From: Drosophila miranda
Taxonomy: Eukaryota > Arthropoda > Insecta > Diptera > Drosophilidae
Reading direction: 5' to 3'
Length of the DNA stretch: 64,000 nt
Assembly: GCF_003369915.1 (NCBI RefSeq)
Contig: NC_046676.1
Location: 19,140,001 to 19,204,000, forward strand
Shown here: positions 1 through 11,375 of the stretch, piece by piece
Numbering within the stretch: the stretch's first letter is position 1
Layout of the letters: the number at the start of each line of letters is the position of its first letter
Notes under the pieces: model-generated
Database searches by the model: none
What the model was told of the DNA's origin: nothing
Seen by the model: the letters and a program-made list of their open reading frames with translations, nothing else
Translations under genes and position numbers: made by a program

Positions 1-1289
1 AGATAAAGAACCTCCCCTCTCTCCCTCTCCCTCTCTCTCACTGGCCGCTTTCCTTTTCCACTTTAGACATCTGCCCGACTCGCTCTCCATCGTTTTGTGA
101 TATGTAAATTTAGTTCATTGATGATTTTTAGTTGGAAATGCGGGTCTGGGATGGCTGTGACTCACCAAAGCTGAATCATTGGCGACCGCAGCTGCAGTGC
201 ACACGCCCCCGCCCCCGCCCCCGCCCCCGACCCGGCCTGGACCTGGACCCGTGCCAAGGCCAGGGCATCAGCTGCTGTTGCAACAATGCCGCACAAAATT
301 AGAGCAAAGACAAAGGGAAAAGGGCAAAGGGAAAAACTGCATTAAGGCGGCAAATTGCGGTAGCAGAGAAAGGTGAAAGTGTGCCACAGGATGCGTGCAA
401 CCAGGTAGCAGCAGGACCAAAGCAAGCCTGCGGTGGACAATAAATTATGGGCGAAAATTTCATGCCAAATTATGGGCCACATGGCAATCCGCTACGCCCC
501 CTATTTGGTTGGTATTTAAAATTGATTTAAATTCGCCTCAGAACGAGGCTGAATGGGGGGGGCCGCTCGTAAATCCTCGGCGACCTTTTCGCAACAAATT
601 CCTCGAGAATTTTCCGTTCTCTGCATGCATGGCCAGTGATTTAGTGGCCATTTCCCCTTGAGCAGGCAGGCCCCATGAAAATTCCCTCGGCCTCAAGGTG
701 AAGGTGAAAGGAGAATGAAAGCAGGGCTCTAATGGGCTCTATAACGTGGCCAAATGAAGGAGAAAATGTACAGTTCTTTCCTGTGGAATAAAGGTGGTAA
801 ACGTATTATTTTCAAGGGAAATATATACGAAATATACCTCCACCCAAGTCCGTGTCTCCACCAACCTTGAATCCACTCGAAATGCATTTCGTTTTCAAGT
901 TGTAAGCCAATAAATCATCCATTTAGCTTATTAGCCCGATCAAAACAATATATCTCTTTGGCCACAATTGAAAATATGATGGGAATATTGGTTATGGACC
1001 GGGTATGGATAATATATTAGACCATTTTGATTAATAGTCGGCCGAAAGAGTCCTCCACAAAGGACAACCACAAAACCAACAAAAAGATAAACAAAAACGG
1101 GATCGGGACCCCACACAATGTTAAAAGGAATTTTGATTTATCTGAGAGGGAGTGGGGGAGAGAGGGAGAGGGGGAGAGATAGAGTGGAGGCGCATAGAGA
1201 AATAGAGGGAAATTAGTTAAGGAATTCCCAGATGGAACGAGGGAACAAACAGGTGCCTCGGGGCTACTAATTGAGCTCGCTTATCGGCT

Positions 1290-1290
1290 A

Positions 1291-1325
<35 letters not shown>

Positions 1326-1339
1326 CACACACGCACACA
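1290..1339. repeat. CA dinucleotide microsatellite
   Basis: Uninterrupted (CA)n with two CGCA interruptions, about 50 bp. Confidence 0.95.
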
Positions 1340-1769
1340 ACTGGCAAATTGAGTTTTCAGCCAGGTTCGGAAAAAAAAAAAAGGAATTCCTGGGCCTTCT
1401 GGGGACCCGTCTTGGGCAGGCCCAGAACCAATTCTTCGTTTCGTTTTTAATTAAGTACAACAACGCAGCAAAATTGATTTCCAGAGTTTGCTTATCGCCA
1501 CGTTAAGATCTCTAAGAGATGCGATGCCGGCGATAGGGCACTCGCCCCCCTGCCCACCTGCCCCTCGCCGCTCTCTCTCTCTCTCTCGCTTATAAGTCCA
1601 TTACAGGCCAGGATCGGGGAGAATCGCTCTAGAACTTGGCGAGAAAAGCCAAAAGCTCAAAAGGTGGCATATGGCATAAATTATGCTAGAAATTTATGAG
1701 ATTCTGGCTAACCAGATGTCTATCGGTCAAAGCCAGACACAGAGAGAGAGAGAGAGAGGCAGAGAGGCA

Positions 1770-1868
1770 GAGAGGCAGAGTGCCACAGAGCGTTGTGATT
1801 CCGAGAGGCAGAGTGCCACAGAGCGTTGTGATTCCGAGGGGCAGAGTGCCACAGAGCGTTGTGATTCC
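1770..1868. repeat. Tandem repeat, three copies of 33 bp
   Basis: Three almost identical 33-bp units (1770-1802, 1803-1835, 1836-1868) containing AGTGCCACAGAGCGTTGTGA. They follow a GA-rich run. The unit is a multiple of three, which creates false open frames in several phases. Confidence 0.9.
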
Positions 1869-4800
1869 GAGAGCCATTGATCACGGCGATGATAGTATAA
1901 ATTCCAATTAAGTTATCTCTGGCCCCGTGGCCCTTGCAACGGTAAACGGCACTACCCAATTCTACCCGTTCTTATCGGTGGCTCTGGCTGTGGCTGGGGG
2001 TCTCTCGGGCGAATGTCTCTATAAAGCGATCATTAAAATTATGGCGACGACCGGCGACCAGCTCCTAATGAAATTATTAAAAATGCATTTAACTCTGAGA
2101 AATATCCATAATATGCATATGAACGGGGGGGGGAGGGGGTTGCTCTGGTCCGACATAAATAACTAACCTCCGGCGAAGGGAGGGAGGGGGGGGCCTTCCA
2201 CTGGAGCCAAACTAATTATGCATTCATTTTGTTTGCCAACAATTAAGTCGCCCGGAGGCGTGGCGTGGCAGGATCCTTGGCCCCTCGAGAGTCCCTGATG
2301 ATTTATGAGGGGCAAGGCACTCCCAATGGATGGCATGGAGTGGAGCCGTGATCATGTCAGCCCATGATGACCCAGTTAGCAGTGGCATTTCGTGGCTCAA
2401 AGAAAGCCAGAGAGCCACCGAAAGCCACTCTTTCCCCAAAAAATACCCAAAAACACTTGACCGCCGCCGTCAGGTGGGTATCTTTTGGTGGAGTCCAAGA
2501 CGGAGTCGGAGTTGGACATTCAAACTGGTTCGACAATCAAATGGCCATTTGTAACAGCTCGAGCCAGAGCCATAGCCAGACACCCACGCAACAATTACTT
2601 TCTAAACGAAGAAAGAGATCAAATTTTTGCACCAAATTAGGCGCCAAATCGGTTCAAATTGGATGCCTGCCGCATGCCACATGCTGTGCCCGCAAAGAGT
2701 TCCATTTCAGGGGCGTTTTTCTAATTTCTTTCAGCGACAGGCAGCCCCAAAGAATTCCAATGAACAGAGTAATGCAGAAAACGCCTTATCCGGTCCAGGC
2801 TATCGCCGTGGCAGTGGCAGTGGCAGTGGCAGTGGCAGGGGCAGGGGCAGAGGCAGACAACTGTCAACGCCAGGCCCAAGTCCATGTCCAGGTCCAAGTC
2901 CAAGTGGTGGCCCACCCATGTGGCTGGCTTCTGCGGTGCCTTCATTTGACAAACGCTGACAGCAGCGACAATGCCCCACCGATTGCGGATGCAACTGGCC
3001 ATCGGCGAGGGGCCGGGGGGGGGTCCCTGAAACGAACTTGATTTCTTATTTGAATATTTATTCCAGCCGCCTGGACATTGGCCGTGGTCGCCGCCATCGA
3101 TCGTGACAATCGCCAACGCAAGTGCAAGACTCTTCACTTCATGTGTCGCTCCACATCGACGGGGGGGTCCACCAGCGGCACTTGACGGCTCGTACACTAA
3201 GAAACCAAGGGGAGAGGAGGAGGAGTGGAAGAACCTCTGGAACAACCCTTTTGGGCAGGAGATGGGCCTCGAAATCGAAGCCTCTCTCTGGAAGCCTCTC
3301 TCTGGCTACTGGCCCCCCCCGTTTTCCTGGTGTTAGTTTTTCTTTCAGTGCACTTGGAGACGATTAAAATTGACGTTTGTGGAGCTGCTTTACCCCTTTC
3401 CCTGGCCAACGTCAACACTTTCTTCTTTGGCTAAACGTTTTCATTATTTATGAATTGATCAATTTGTTGCAAGGCCCTGTTGCAAGGCGTACGCGTATCA
3501 TCAGCGGCCATCACGCTGCATCGTTTGGTTTGTTTGCGTTGGCCATTAGCGTCCCCCCCCCACCCCTTTGGGCCCCTTGTAGGCTCCAGCCAGACTTAAT
3601 TTATTTGAAATTGTTGCGGCGCGTCATCGGCTGCAAAATTATTTACCCAACTAATTTATGCAGATTTTTTGAAAACGTTTCAAATTAGTAGTTGGGAAAC
3701 GGGCGGCCGGGTCACGGCTAAAGGTTAAGTGAAGATTGAAAAACGATATGCCCTGGGGATAGGAAGACTTTCCACAGATTCAACGATTCATTTGAATCTG
3801 TTTTGTTGGCCGGAATTAAAGTTCAGGGCGAATTTTCTGGCTTTTTTTTGGCCTGCCCTGAGGGACCTTCCCAGAACTGCCCGATGTCCTTGGGCAACCC
3901 CCACTGCCCCACGATATATATCATTGACACACATCTGACAATGGGCCGGACAGTTATTTGCCTTTTGTTTTTGTTTCTGTTTCTGTTTCTGTTTCTGTTT
4001 ATGGACACGCGATGCAGGTGCGGCAATTAAAGAGTCGATGCCTGCCCCCCGCCGAGGCGCAGAGCTAATGAAACCAGTCAACTATTTGAACAATCAATTA
4101 GCACATAGATGTTAATTTAGGACAGTCCAAACTTTGGGCCCCTCTTGGCTGTGCGAAGGCGACTGCTTCGTATATTGGTGTCAGTGGATGGATGGACAGG
4201 AAGGAGGGCCACGAGACACAAGACTTCCTCTGCCACAACCCCAGCCATGGCTGACCCTGGGGCACTACCCTCCTGCTGTATTCATTTTCAACCACGTTTG
4301 CGGTCAGCCTCCTCTTTTTCCATTTCCTTACTGTTTCAATTCAATTGAAAAACCGCAAGGGCTGCAGCCGCCTGCAGGCTGCTCCTTTGTTACCACAGGA
4401 CCCTCACCGTTAACCGGAAGCCAGGGCCAAAGCGAGAGACAGAGTGAGAGCCAGGGCCAGAGCCAAGTCCATGTCCAATGTCTGGCTCGGGGGCCAGCTT
4501 TTATTTAACATGACGCAACAGAAAAGACGAGAAAGGACTCGCACAAATGTCCTCCCCCCCCCTCGGTAACCTTTCACCTCTCGCCACGCCCTGTATGGGT
4601 TATGGCCGCTGGCGATGACTGGTACGTTTTTGCCATTCTGCAAGAAGATTTCTGCCTCATTAGAGGTTTTCAAACCCACGTCGAGGGCAGCCATGTCCGA
4701 GGCCAACAAATGCTCAAGGAATTGAGGAATAAAAGAACCGATTAAGGTTCAGTGAATCAGTAATCGATGGCCACCCTTACGCATTCGGAATTCGCCTTAA

Positions 4801-5139
4801 ATCCGTTTTGGGTGGCGCATTCCTGTTGCCCCAATAAATGTGCCCACATTCCGCCGATAAGGACTTGCCGGAAAGGAAAAGTTAAGCAAACGAAGCCTGA
4901 GGCAACAATCAGTCAAGATTGCTGCCTGGTGGTATTTCCCTTTCGGCCACCTTTTGTTTGGCAGCTTATCGGATGCGGAGATTGCGGACTCGAAATTCCA
5001 ATCGGGTGACCGAGTACCGGCGATCAGTGATCACGGATCGAGTGCGGATGTTCGCACTCGGCTCTGGCTATCGCCATCTGGCAGAAGCAGAGGAAGCCTA
5101 CCATCGAGGGCCAAGATATTTCGCACTTGGCACAACCAA

Positions 5140-5155
5140 TTATCGCCGGCGATAA
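5140..5155. promoter_or_regulatory. 16-bp perfect palindrome with paired GATA/CGATAA motifs
   Basis: TTATCGCCGGCGATAA is its own reverse complement and carries two convergent CGATAA/GATAA sites. Several more GATAA, TATCG and CGATC motifs lie within 300 bp, for example 4856, 4967, 5068 and 5461. A possible enhancer module; function not shown. Confidence 0.35.
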
Positions 5156-8100
5156 CCGGTTAGAACCCACGACGGAACCGTGACCTACTACAAAGGAGTG
5201 TGTTTTTCCAAAAGCGCACAAGCCCCGGCAATCGCAATGTTGCAATTGGTCAAGAGTGCGGTCTTTTTGTGGCATTTACTGGGGGCACGGGGTGGGGGGG
5301 GGCCACCTAAGCCCCGCCAACAATCGGTACGGTCTACGGTTTACATATCGAATCGCAGGGCTCTAATATATCGGGAGAGAGTAAGCCTCTCGCACACCCT
5401 CGGTGCGTGTTAGGGGCTCTCTGGGCTGTCAGTCGGGCATTACCGGGAGGGTCTTACGAAGATAAAAAAAGTTTCGTTTTATTTCTGGATGCGTCTATTT
5501 CTGGGTTTCGATCGGTCACGGGCCGGATCGTGGGGCCGCTTAAGGCCTTCAATCGCACATGATTTATGGATCCCCCCAGGAAGCTATTCCCGTATCCCCA
5601 TTTGGCTCGATTCCGTCATCCGAGAGCCTCGAAGAGTCCAGTAATTTATCAGCAAATCCACATATCAGCCGGTCGCTGACATCACTCTCTGCGACCTCGT
5701 CAATCAGGCGCAATTGGGCAGCATAAATACCTACTTCGACGGACTATCGATTAGGCGATTAGATGTGGGGTCTGTCCACCCGGGGGGGGCCTCGCTAAAC
5801 GGAAAGCGTAAGGCGGTCACTCATCAGCGATTGGCCCGCATTAGGCCTCCGTCTGGCCGATATTTTGGGTTTATCTTTGCCGGGCTGTAAATACTTTTAC
5901 CATTATCGTCGAGAGAGAAAGCCATCCGTCGCTGTTGCCGTGGTCAAACGCCTGGCTAGATTGGATATTGTGATTCTAGGTCAAGGACACACCGGCCAGC
6001 ATATCGTGTATTTAGATAAAAAAGTCGCCCGTCAAGAAAAATATCTTATCGAACCATTTTCAAATGATTTCGCATCGAGAATGATTTTTATTCACCGGAA
6101 ATGCCTTATTCGAAAGTAAACAAGCCATTTCCGAATTATTTTGCACCTAAAAATGGCATGAATTCACCATAAAAGAGGTGGCGAAGGAGGATCAACCGGA
6201 AGCATTTCCGAAAGGCATAAAGATTGCCCAAAGCCTCATGGGGCGGCACCCAATGCCGAAGGAGGCTATCCGTGATCCACTACGTAGTTTTTGAGGGGAT
6301 GCACTTGATAAGCTCAAGTTTTATATAAGCCCATTAAATGGCTTCCTCTATTGCGTATTTGAGTTGCTAATCTGGCATTCCTTTTGGCCATGACCATAGC
6401 CATGGGCAGGGCTTTCCAAGAACTTGCACACTAAAAAGTATATTATCGCTGGTCGCTGGTCGGTTCAAGTGATTCGGGAACCAGAATAGATCGTACGTTG
6501 GATAGGTAATACACGTGGGGAAGGGTAGATACTGGTAGATAGCGTAGAGCCCGCTCGAGCCGGTTTCTATCTGCCATCAGGGTCTTATCATCTGGCTAAT
6601 TCCCTTATATATACATATATATATGCCTGTAGTGGCACTCGAGATCGGTTGTCGGCTGCTGCTTCCGTTTGCCGCGGGACATCTTTATAGCCAGACATCG
6701 ATCTCCAGCCCGGCCATGCCATGTCCTTCGGCGCTAGCCACACAATTATCCGCATTTAGAGCAGTCCCTCGCATAGATCATGCCTGTCAGCGGTGGGCTC
6801 TTTAGCCGAAAAACGGAAGTCGCTGGCAGCTGTTAATTGGCCAAGACTATAAAAGTGCGATCCTGTTGTCTATCAATGGGCGCATAAATCACTCGATGCG
6901 CTAAATGGCACTGACATCCTTTGATATTCCCCCGACTGGCAGCAAGGACATCAATGAACTGAGGTTTTACCAAGAAAAATTACATACCTATTAGACCCAG
7001 GCAAATGGCAAATGCCAAAGGCCTCAATTATGCACGCCGCGTCACATAAATTGTCCTGGACTCTGCTCCTACCTGGCCCCTGGCCCCTGGCCGTGGCCTA
7101 TCTGTGGCAGCCTTTTTCTGGGCCCTGGCCTGTTGTTTTTTGCAACAGCCCCGATGGGATTGTACCGCCCGAAGGGCTAGAAGTGTTTTATCTGGCACTT
7201 TACGTTCTTTTACTTGCAATTGGACACGCTGATAAGACGCCCAGGATCGTGGTCCTGGGTGGCATTCCAGGCGAGCCCCGCATGGATTCTGTGGCCCTAA
7301 GACCTGCTCGTTAGATCGAACAACAGCTTACAAATCGTTAAGACCATGTCCATCCGCGTTAATGAACTTTTACTACTTTCTAACTGGATCGGTGAGGCGG
7401 GGCGCGGCGGGGCGTGGCGGGGGGGCTCGTGGGTGAGTCAAGGCTTATGCTAATTCCCCCACACTTCCCGGCCCTGGCCATGGTTTATGGCTGCATAATT
7501 CAGGCGGTTTATGTTGGGGAAAATATTCAGCACAACATTGTGACATTTTCCCAGGCCGGCAGCTCCTAGGAGTCGCCGCTGGGCGTCGCCACGGGGCACG
7601 GGGAAATTATTTAAAAATATTCTTTACTCATTCAAAACAGGCATCCAGCGACGACTGCCATGAAGTCATCATCCGCTGATATGATCATCAGATTGATATG
7701 CCTCAAGCCTCGGACGGGGACTGGGGCGTCAAACAACAAAATAGTGACACATAAACGAGTGCCGGTGACTGGATTTGAATATGTTCGGGCCATTGTTCGA
7801 GGGCGTCAATAGAACGGGATATTGACACCTCACTGGGACGTGGGGGAAGGAGGAGGAGACAAACCTCTCAAGATCGTTGCTTGATCCAAAGATTCCTATA
7901 AGAAGTACCGCATAAACCTGATAAATCACCCATCGCTCGTCCATTAATTGTGGAACTCTAATCCCAATTGAGATCATCTTATATGCTTTTCAAACAGATC
8001 GAAGCTGGATTTCCGTTTTGGCAAACCAAGAAACAGTGGTTCCCTTATAGATTCCTCTCCTGAAACCGGACAGACACTCTCTAACGGTTAACCATGTTGC

Positions 8101-8195
8101 ATATAACTCAAACCGAAACCTTTTTACTTTATCTGATTGGGGGGGAATAAATCAAAATGCCTCACACCTAGCCCAGGGGCAGCCGGAGATCGAGA

Positions 8196-8234
8196 GTCCC
8201 TCAGTCCCCCAGTCCCCCAGTCCCCCAGTCCCCC
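8196..8234. repeat. 8-bp C-rich tandem repeat
   Basis: About five copies of CAGTCCCC-type units. Confidence 0.85.
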
Positions 8235-8374
8235 GAGGGTAAGCCGGCCAGTCGACCCAATCAAAAACGCATTAAAACCAAAAGGCCGACAAATAAACAG
8301 CAACAATTTGTCAAAGTGGCAACAACAATCAACGCCATTTAATTAGATGCCATTGATTAGAAGAACCCAGTCCC

Positions 8375-8428
8375 CACTCTGCCCCACTCTGCCTCACTCT
8401 GCCTCACTCTGCCTCACTCTGCCTCACC
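8375..8428. repeat. 10-bp tandem repeat
   Basis: About five to six copies of CACTCTGCCT. Confidence 0.85.
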
Positions 8429-8770
8429 CTGGGGCCCGGGGAATGCGCATCTTCGAATGCATTTTTGTAATTTTTTGTGTCTTTTTCCTCCCAGCCACTT
8501 GAAAACTCGTCGAGCTTGACAAATTTGACAGGCTTGATTGAAAATGAAAAGTTGAACACAAAAGCCTGTTCGACAATAGAAAGGGGGACCAAAAAGAATT
8601 TCCGCCGCACTCTCATTGAAAGCCCAAGCTTTCGGCCAACAAAAGATGGTCACAGCAAGGGCGAGAGACAGAGTTGAAGTTCGGTGTTCGGACATTTGAA
8701 AGTCTGGGACTCGGCTGGGACTCGTCTGGGAAAGCAAATGTCAAGTAGTTGGCACTTTCAAAAATATATC

Positions 8771-8835
8771 AAAACGAGGGGGCACGTTGTGGGTAGCAGC
8801 TACGGACGCGACTCTACATGTATACCCGCTATCCC
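8771..8835 (+). mobile_element. Degenerate helitron 5'-end fragment
   Basis: AAAACGAGGGGGCACGTTGTG, then a GACTCTACATGTATACCCGCT block, matches the first 60 bp of the elements at 52.6 and 53.7 kb with several substitutions. I see no matching body or 3' hairpin after it, so it is an old fragment. It lies 300 bp from the foldback element. Confidence 0.6.
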
Positions 8836-9127
8836 CATTTATATTTGGGATTATTCTTTAATTTTTCAAATCCAGAAAAAAATATTCAGCTCGAGAGATT
8901 TCTGATCTCCTTTGTTTTTGATTTTGGTATGGGTATGGGTACAGATTTAATGCAAGAATCAGTTGGTCCCTCGTAAAAGTATTATTTTGGTATCAATTCG
9001 CAAGCTGGGAGTCGACTACGCTATAATTACATATGTATGTACATATATTCATGCGCTATAATGATGCATTAAAAAGAAAAATATTCTCTTTTCCCACTTA
9101 CCCATCAACTTTCAGTTAATTGCTCAT

Positions 9128-11375
9128 ATTCTCGATTCTGACGACACCGAAGTTACGACAAAACCGCACCGAAACCGCCAGCGAAACGCACAAAATGATT
9201 TCCAATAAGAGCACAAATTTTTGGCATTCATTTATTCAAATGAGGTGAGGCGCAAGAGGGTTGAAGTACGTGGGGAAACACGCACCAAGAGAGAGTCAGA
9301 TCAGCACTATTGCGAATGCCTCACCCTATTATGAACTTCACTTGGAGCGAGAGCACGCATTCCTTTTCGATTCTCTCCTTCACTGCACTACCCCATCGTG
9401 GAGTGGGAGAGGGATAAAACTTGACGAAATTTCAAGCACGCGCACACACACACATAGCTGAAACTCAATATGAGGTGATCAAACGAAAAAAAAGCGGGAA
9501 AACGAAACAATTACTCATTTTAGATTTTGCACATAAAAAAAAGAAATTATGAAAAAACAATATGTTTTTCTACACATACGTATGTAGGTATGTATATAAA
9601 ATATATGAAACACATACATACATATGTATACATTTATCACAAATTGCCGCACTTTTCCTTCGTCGAGCTGCATGCCGCCATTTTTTCTCTTTTGCGCCCC
9701 CGCCCTTTATTCCACACACTTTTTTGCAATAAAACACACTTTTTGTACATAATTACTAGATCACTACACTAAACTTCAATTCACAGACCTGTGCGACATT
9801 TTTCCCGATGGATTTCCCGCCATTTTCCGAATTTTCACCGATTGAAACGCGGAGCCGACTTGCGAACGCACGCTTCGACCGGGTGAAAAAATTTGAGTGA
9901 GAGCGATGCAAATGAGTGCATTCTTTGATCTCCTACTCCTCTTTCTATTTGCTCTCTCTCCCACGCCCTCTGGGGTACTTTTGTTTATGCTTATCTCTAC
10001 ACTTTGTCTTCATCCTCTGCTAATGCAAAGCGAGATCAATTAATTAAATAATATTAGTTAAGTAATTTTACAGAGAGATCAATTACTTTGAATAAATTAA
10101 GTAATTTCTCCAAGCGCTGCACCTACACCGCGCACTGCAATTCACCCACCAGTCTCTCCATCTCACTCCCACAACCACACGGTTTTGGTCTCTCTTTTCA
10201 GTAGCCGAGGAAGTAGAGAAGAAGCTTGATGAAATTATGCAAGGTGGTCCGACCCGACTCATATTGCTCAGTACAAATATCAAACGCTCTGAGTAGTGCT
10301 GAGGGTAAAATGAGACCCGAAAAAGAGTAAGCAGACCGACCACCTTGTATAACTGCATCATGAGCAAAAGTACCCGAAGCTAGCGTGGGAGAGAGAGCAA
10401 ATAGGAAGAGAAGCAGGAGATCAAAGAATTAACGCATTTGCATCGTTCTCACTCAAATTTTTTCAGCCGGCCAAGCGTGTGTGTGTTAAATGTGTTACTA
10501 TTTCGTTGTTTTGCTTTTTTCGTTTCCTTTTGCGCAGTAGTACCCGAATGGTGCGTGGGAGAGAGAGCAAATAGAAAGAGGAGTAGGAGATCAGAGAATG
10601 TACTCATTTGCATCGCTCTCACTCAAATTTTTTCACCCGCGCCAAGCGTGCGTTCGCAAGTCGGCTCCGCGTTTGAACCTGCGAAAATGCGGAAAATGGT
10701 GGAAAATCCAACAGGGAAAATGTCCCGCAGGTGTGTAGTAAAGTTTGGTGTGCAAAAAAAGTGTTTTAGTGGAAGAAAATGTGCGTTTAAGGCAAAATAA
10801 TGCGCTTGATAAAGGGCGGGGGCGCAGAAAAGCAGTTCGTCGAAGGAAAAGTGCATCAATGTGTGATATATGTATGTATTTATATGTGTTTTATATACAT
10901 ATTTTATACAAATATGTGTAGAAAATCATATTATTTGGCATAAATTCTTTTTTTTTATGTGGCAAAATCTAAAATGTGAAATTGTTTCGTTGTCACGCTT
11001 TTTTTCGTTTGATCACCTCATATTGAGTTCCAGCTATGTGTGTGTGTGTGCGTGCTTGAAAATTCGTCAAGTTTTGTCCCTCTCCCACTCCAGGATGGGA
11101 TAAAGCAGTGAAGAAGAGAATCGAAAAGGAATGACTGCTCTCGCTCCAAGTGAAGTTCATAATAGGGTAAGGCATTCGCAATAGTGCTGATCTGACTCTC
11201 TCTTGGTGCGTGTGTCCTCACGTACTCCCGCCCTCTTGCGCCTCACCTCATTTGAATAAATTAATGTCTAAAATTTGTGCTCTTATTGGAAAACATTTGG
11301 TGCGTTTCGCTGGCGTTTTCGGTGCGGTTTTGTCGTACCTTCGTAACGTGAATCTCTCCATCAGAATCGTACGAA
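9128..11375. mobile_element. Foldback-type element with long inverted repeats
   Basis: The left arm (about 9128-9985) is repeated as reverse complement in the right arm (about 10530-11375). Matching blocks include CCAATAAGAGCACAAATTT at about 9204 against its complement near 11275, the GATCAAACGAAAAAAA block near 9477 and its complement near 11010, the GCGCCCCCGCC block near 9694 and its complement near 10820, and CGGAGCCGACTTGCGAACGC near 9851 and its complement near 10655. Arms differ by scattered substitutions and small indels. The centre (9985-10530) has an AT-rich part, a nested inverted pair (GGTGGTC/GACCACC, 10243-10348) and an extra direct copy of the inner arm end (about 10370-10470). 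There is no transposase frame. Structure recalls foldback elements such as Galileo; family not established. Confidence 0.75.

Larger units (their letters stand above)
1..8770. other. Noncoding region, no gene seen
   Basis: Open frames here are short, low in complexity or in repeats. The region has many poly-G/poly-C runs of 7-10, GA and CA repeats, a TATA-like cttataag near 1589 after a CT run, and the GATA-rich stretch near 4.9-5.5 kb. It is probably downstream regulatory or intergenic DNA of the FGF locus. Confidence 0.6.

Noticed and set aside
2364..3041. 225-codon plus-strand frame
   Set aside because: Depends on a GGCAGT/GCAGTG repeat that keeps several phases open; no domain.
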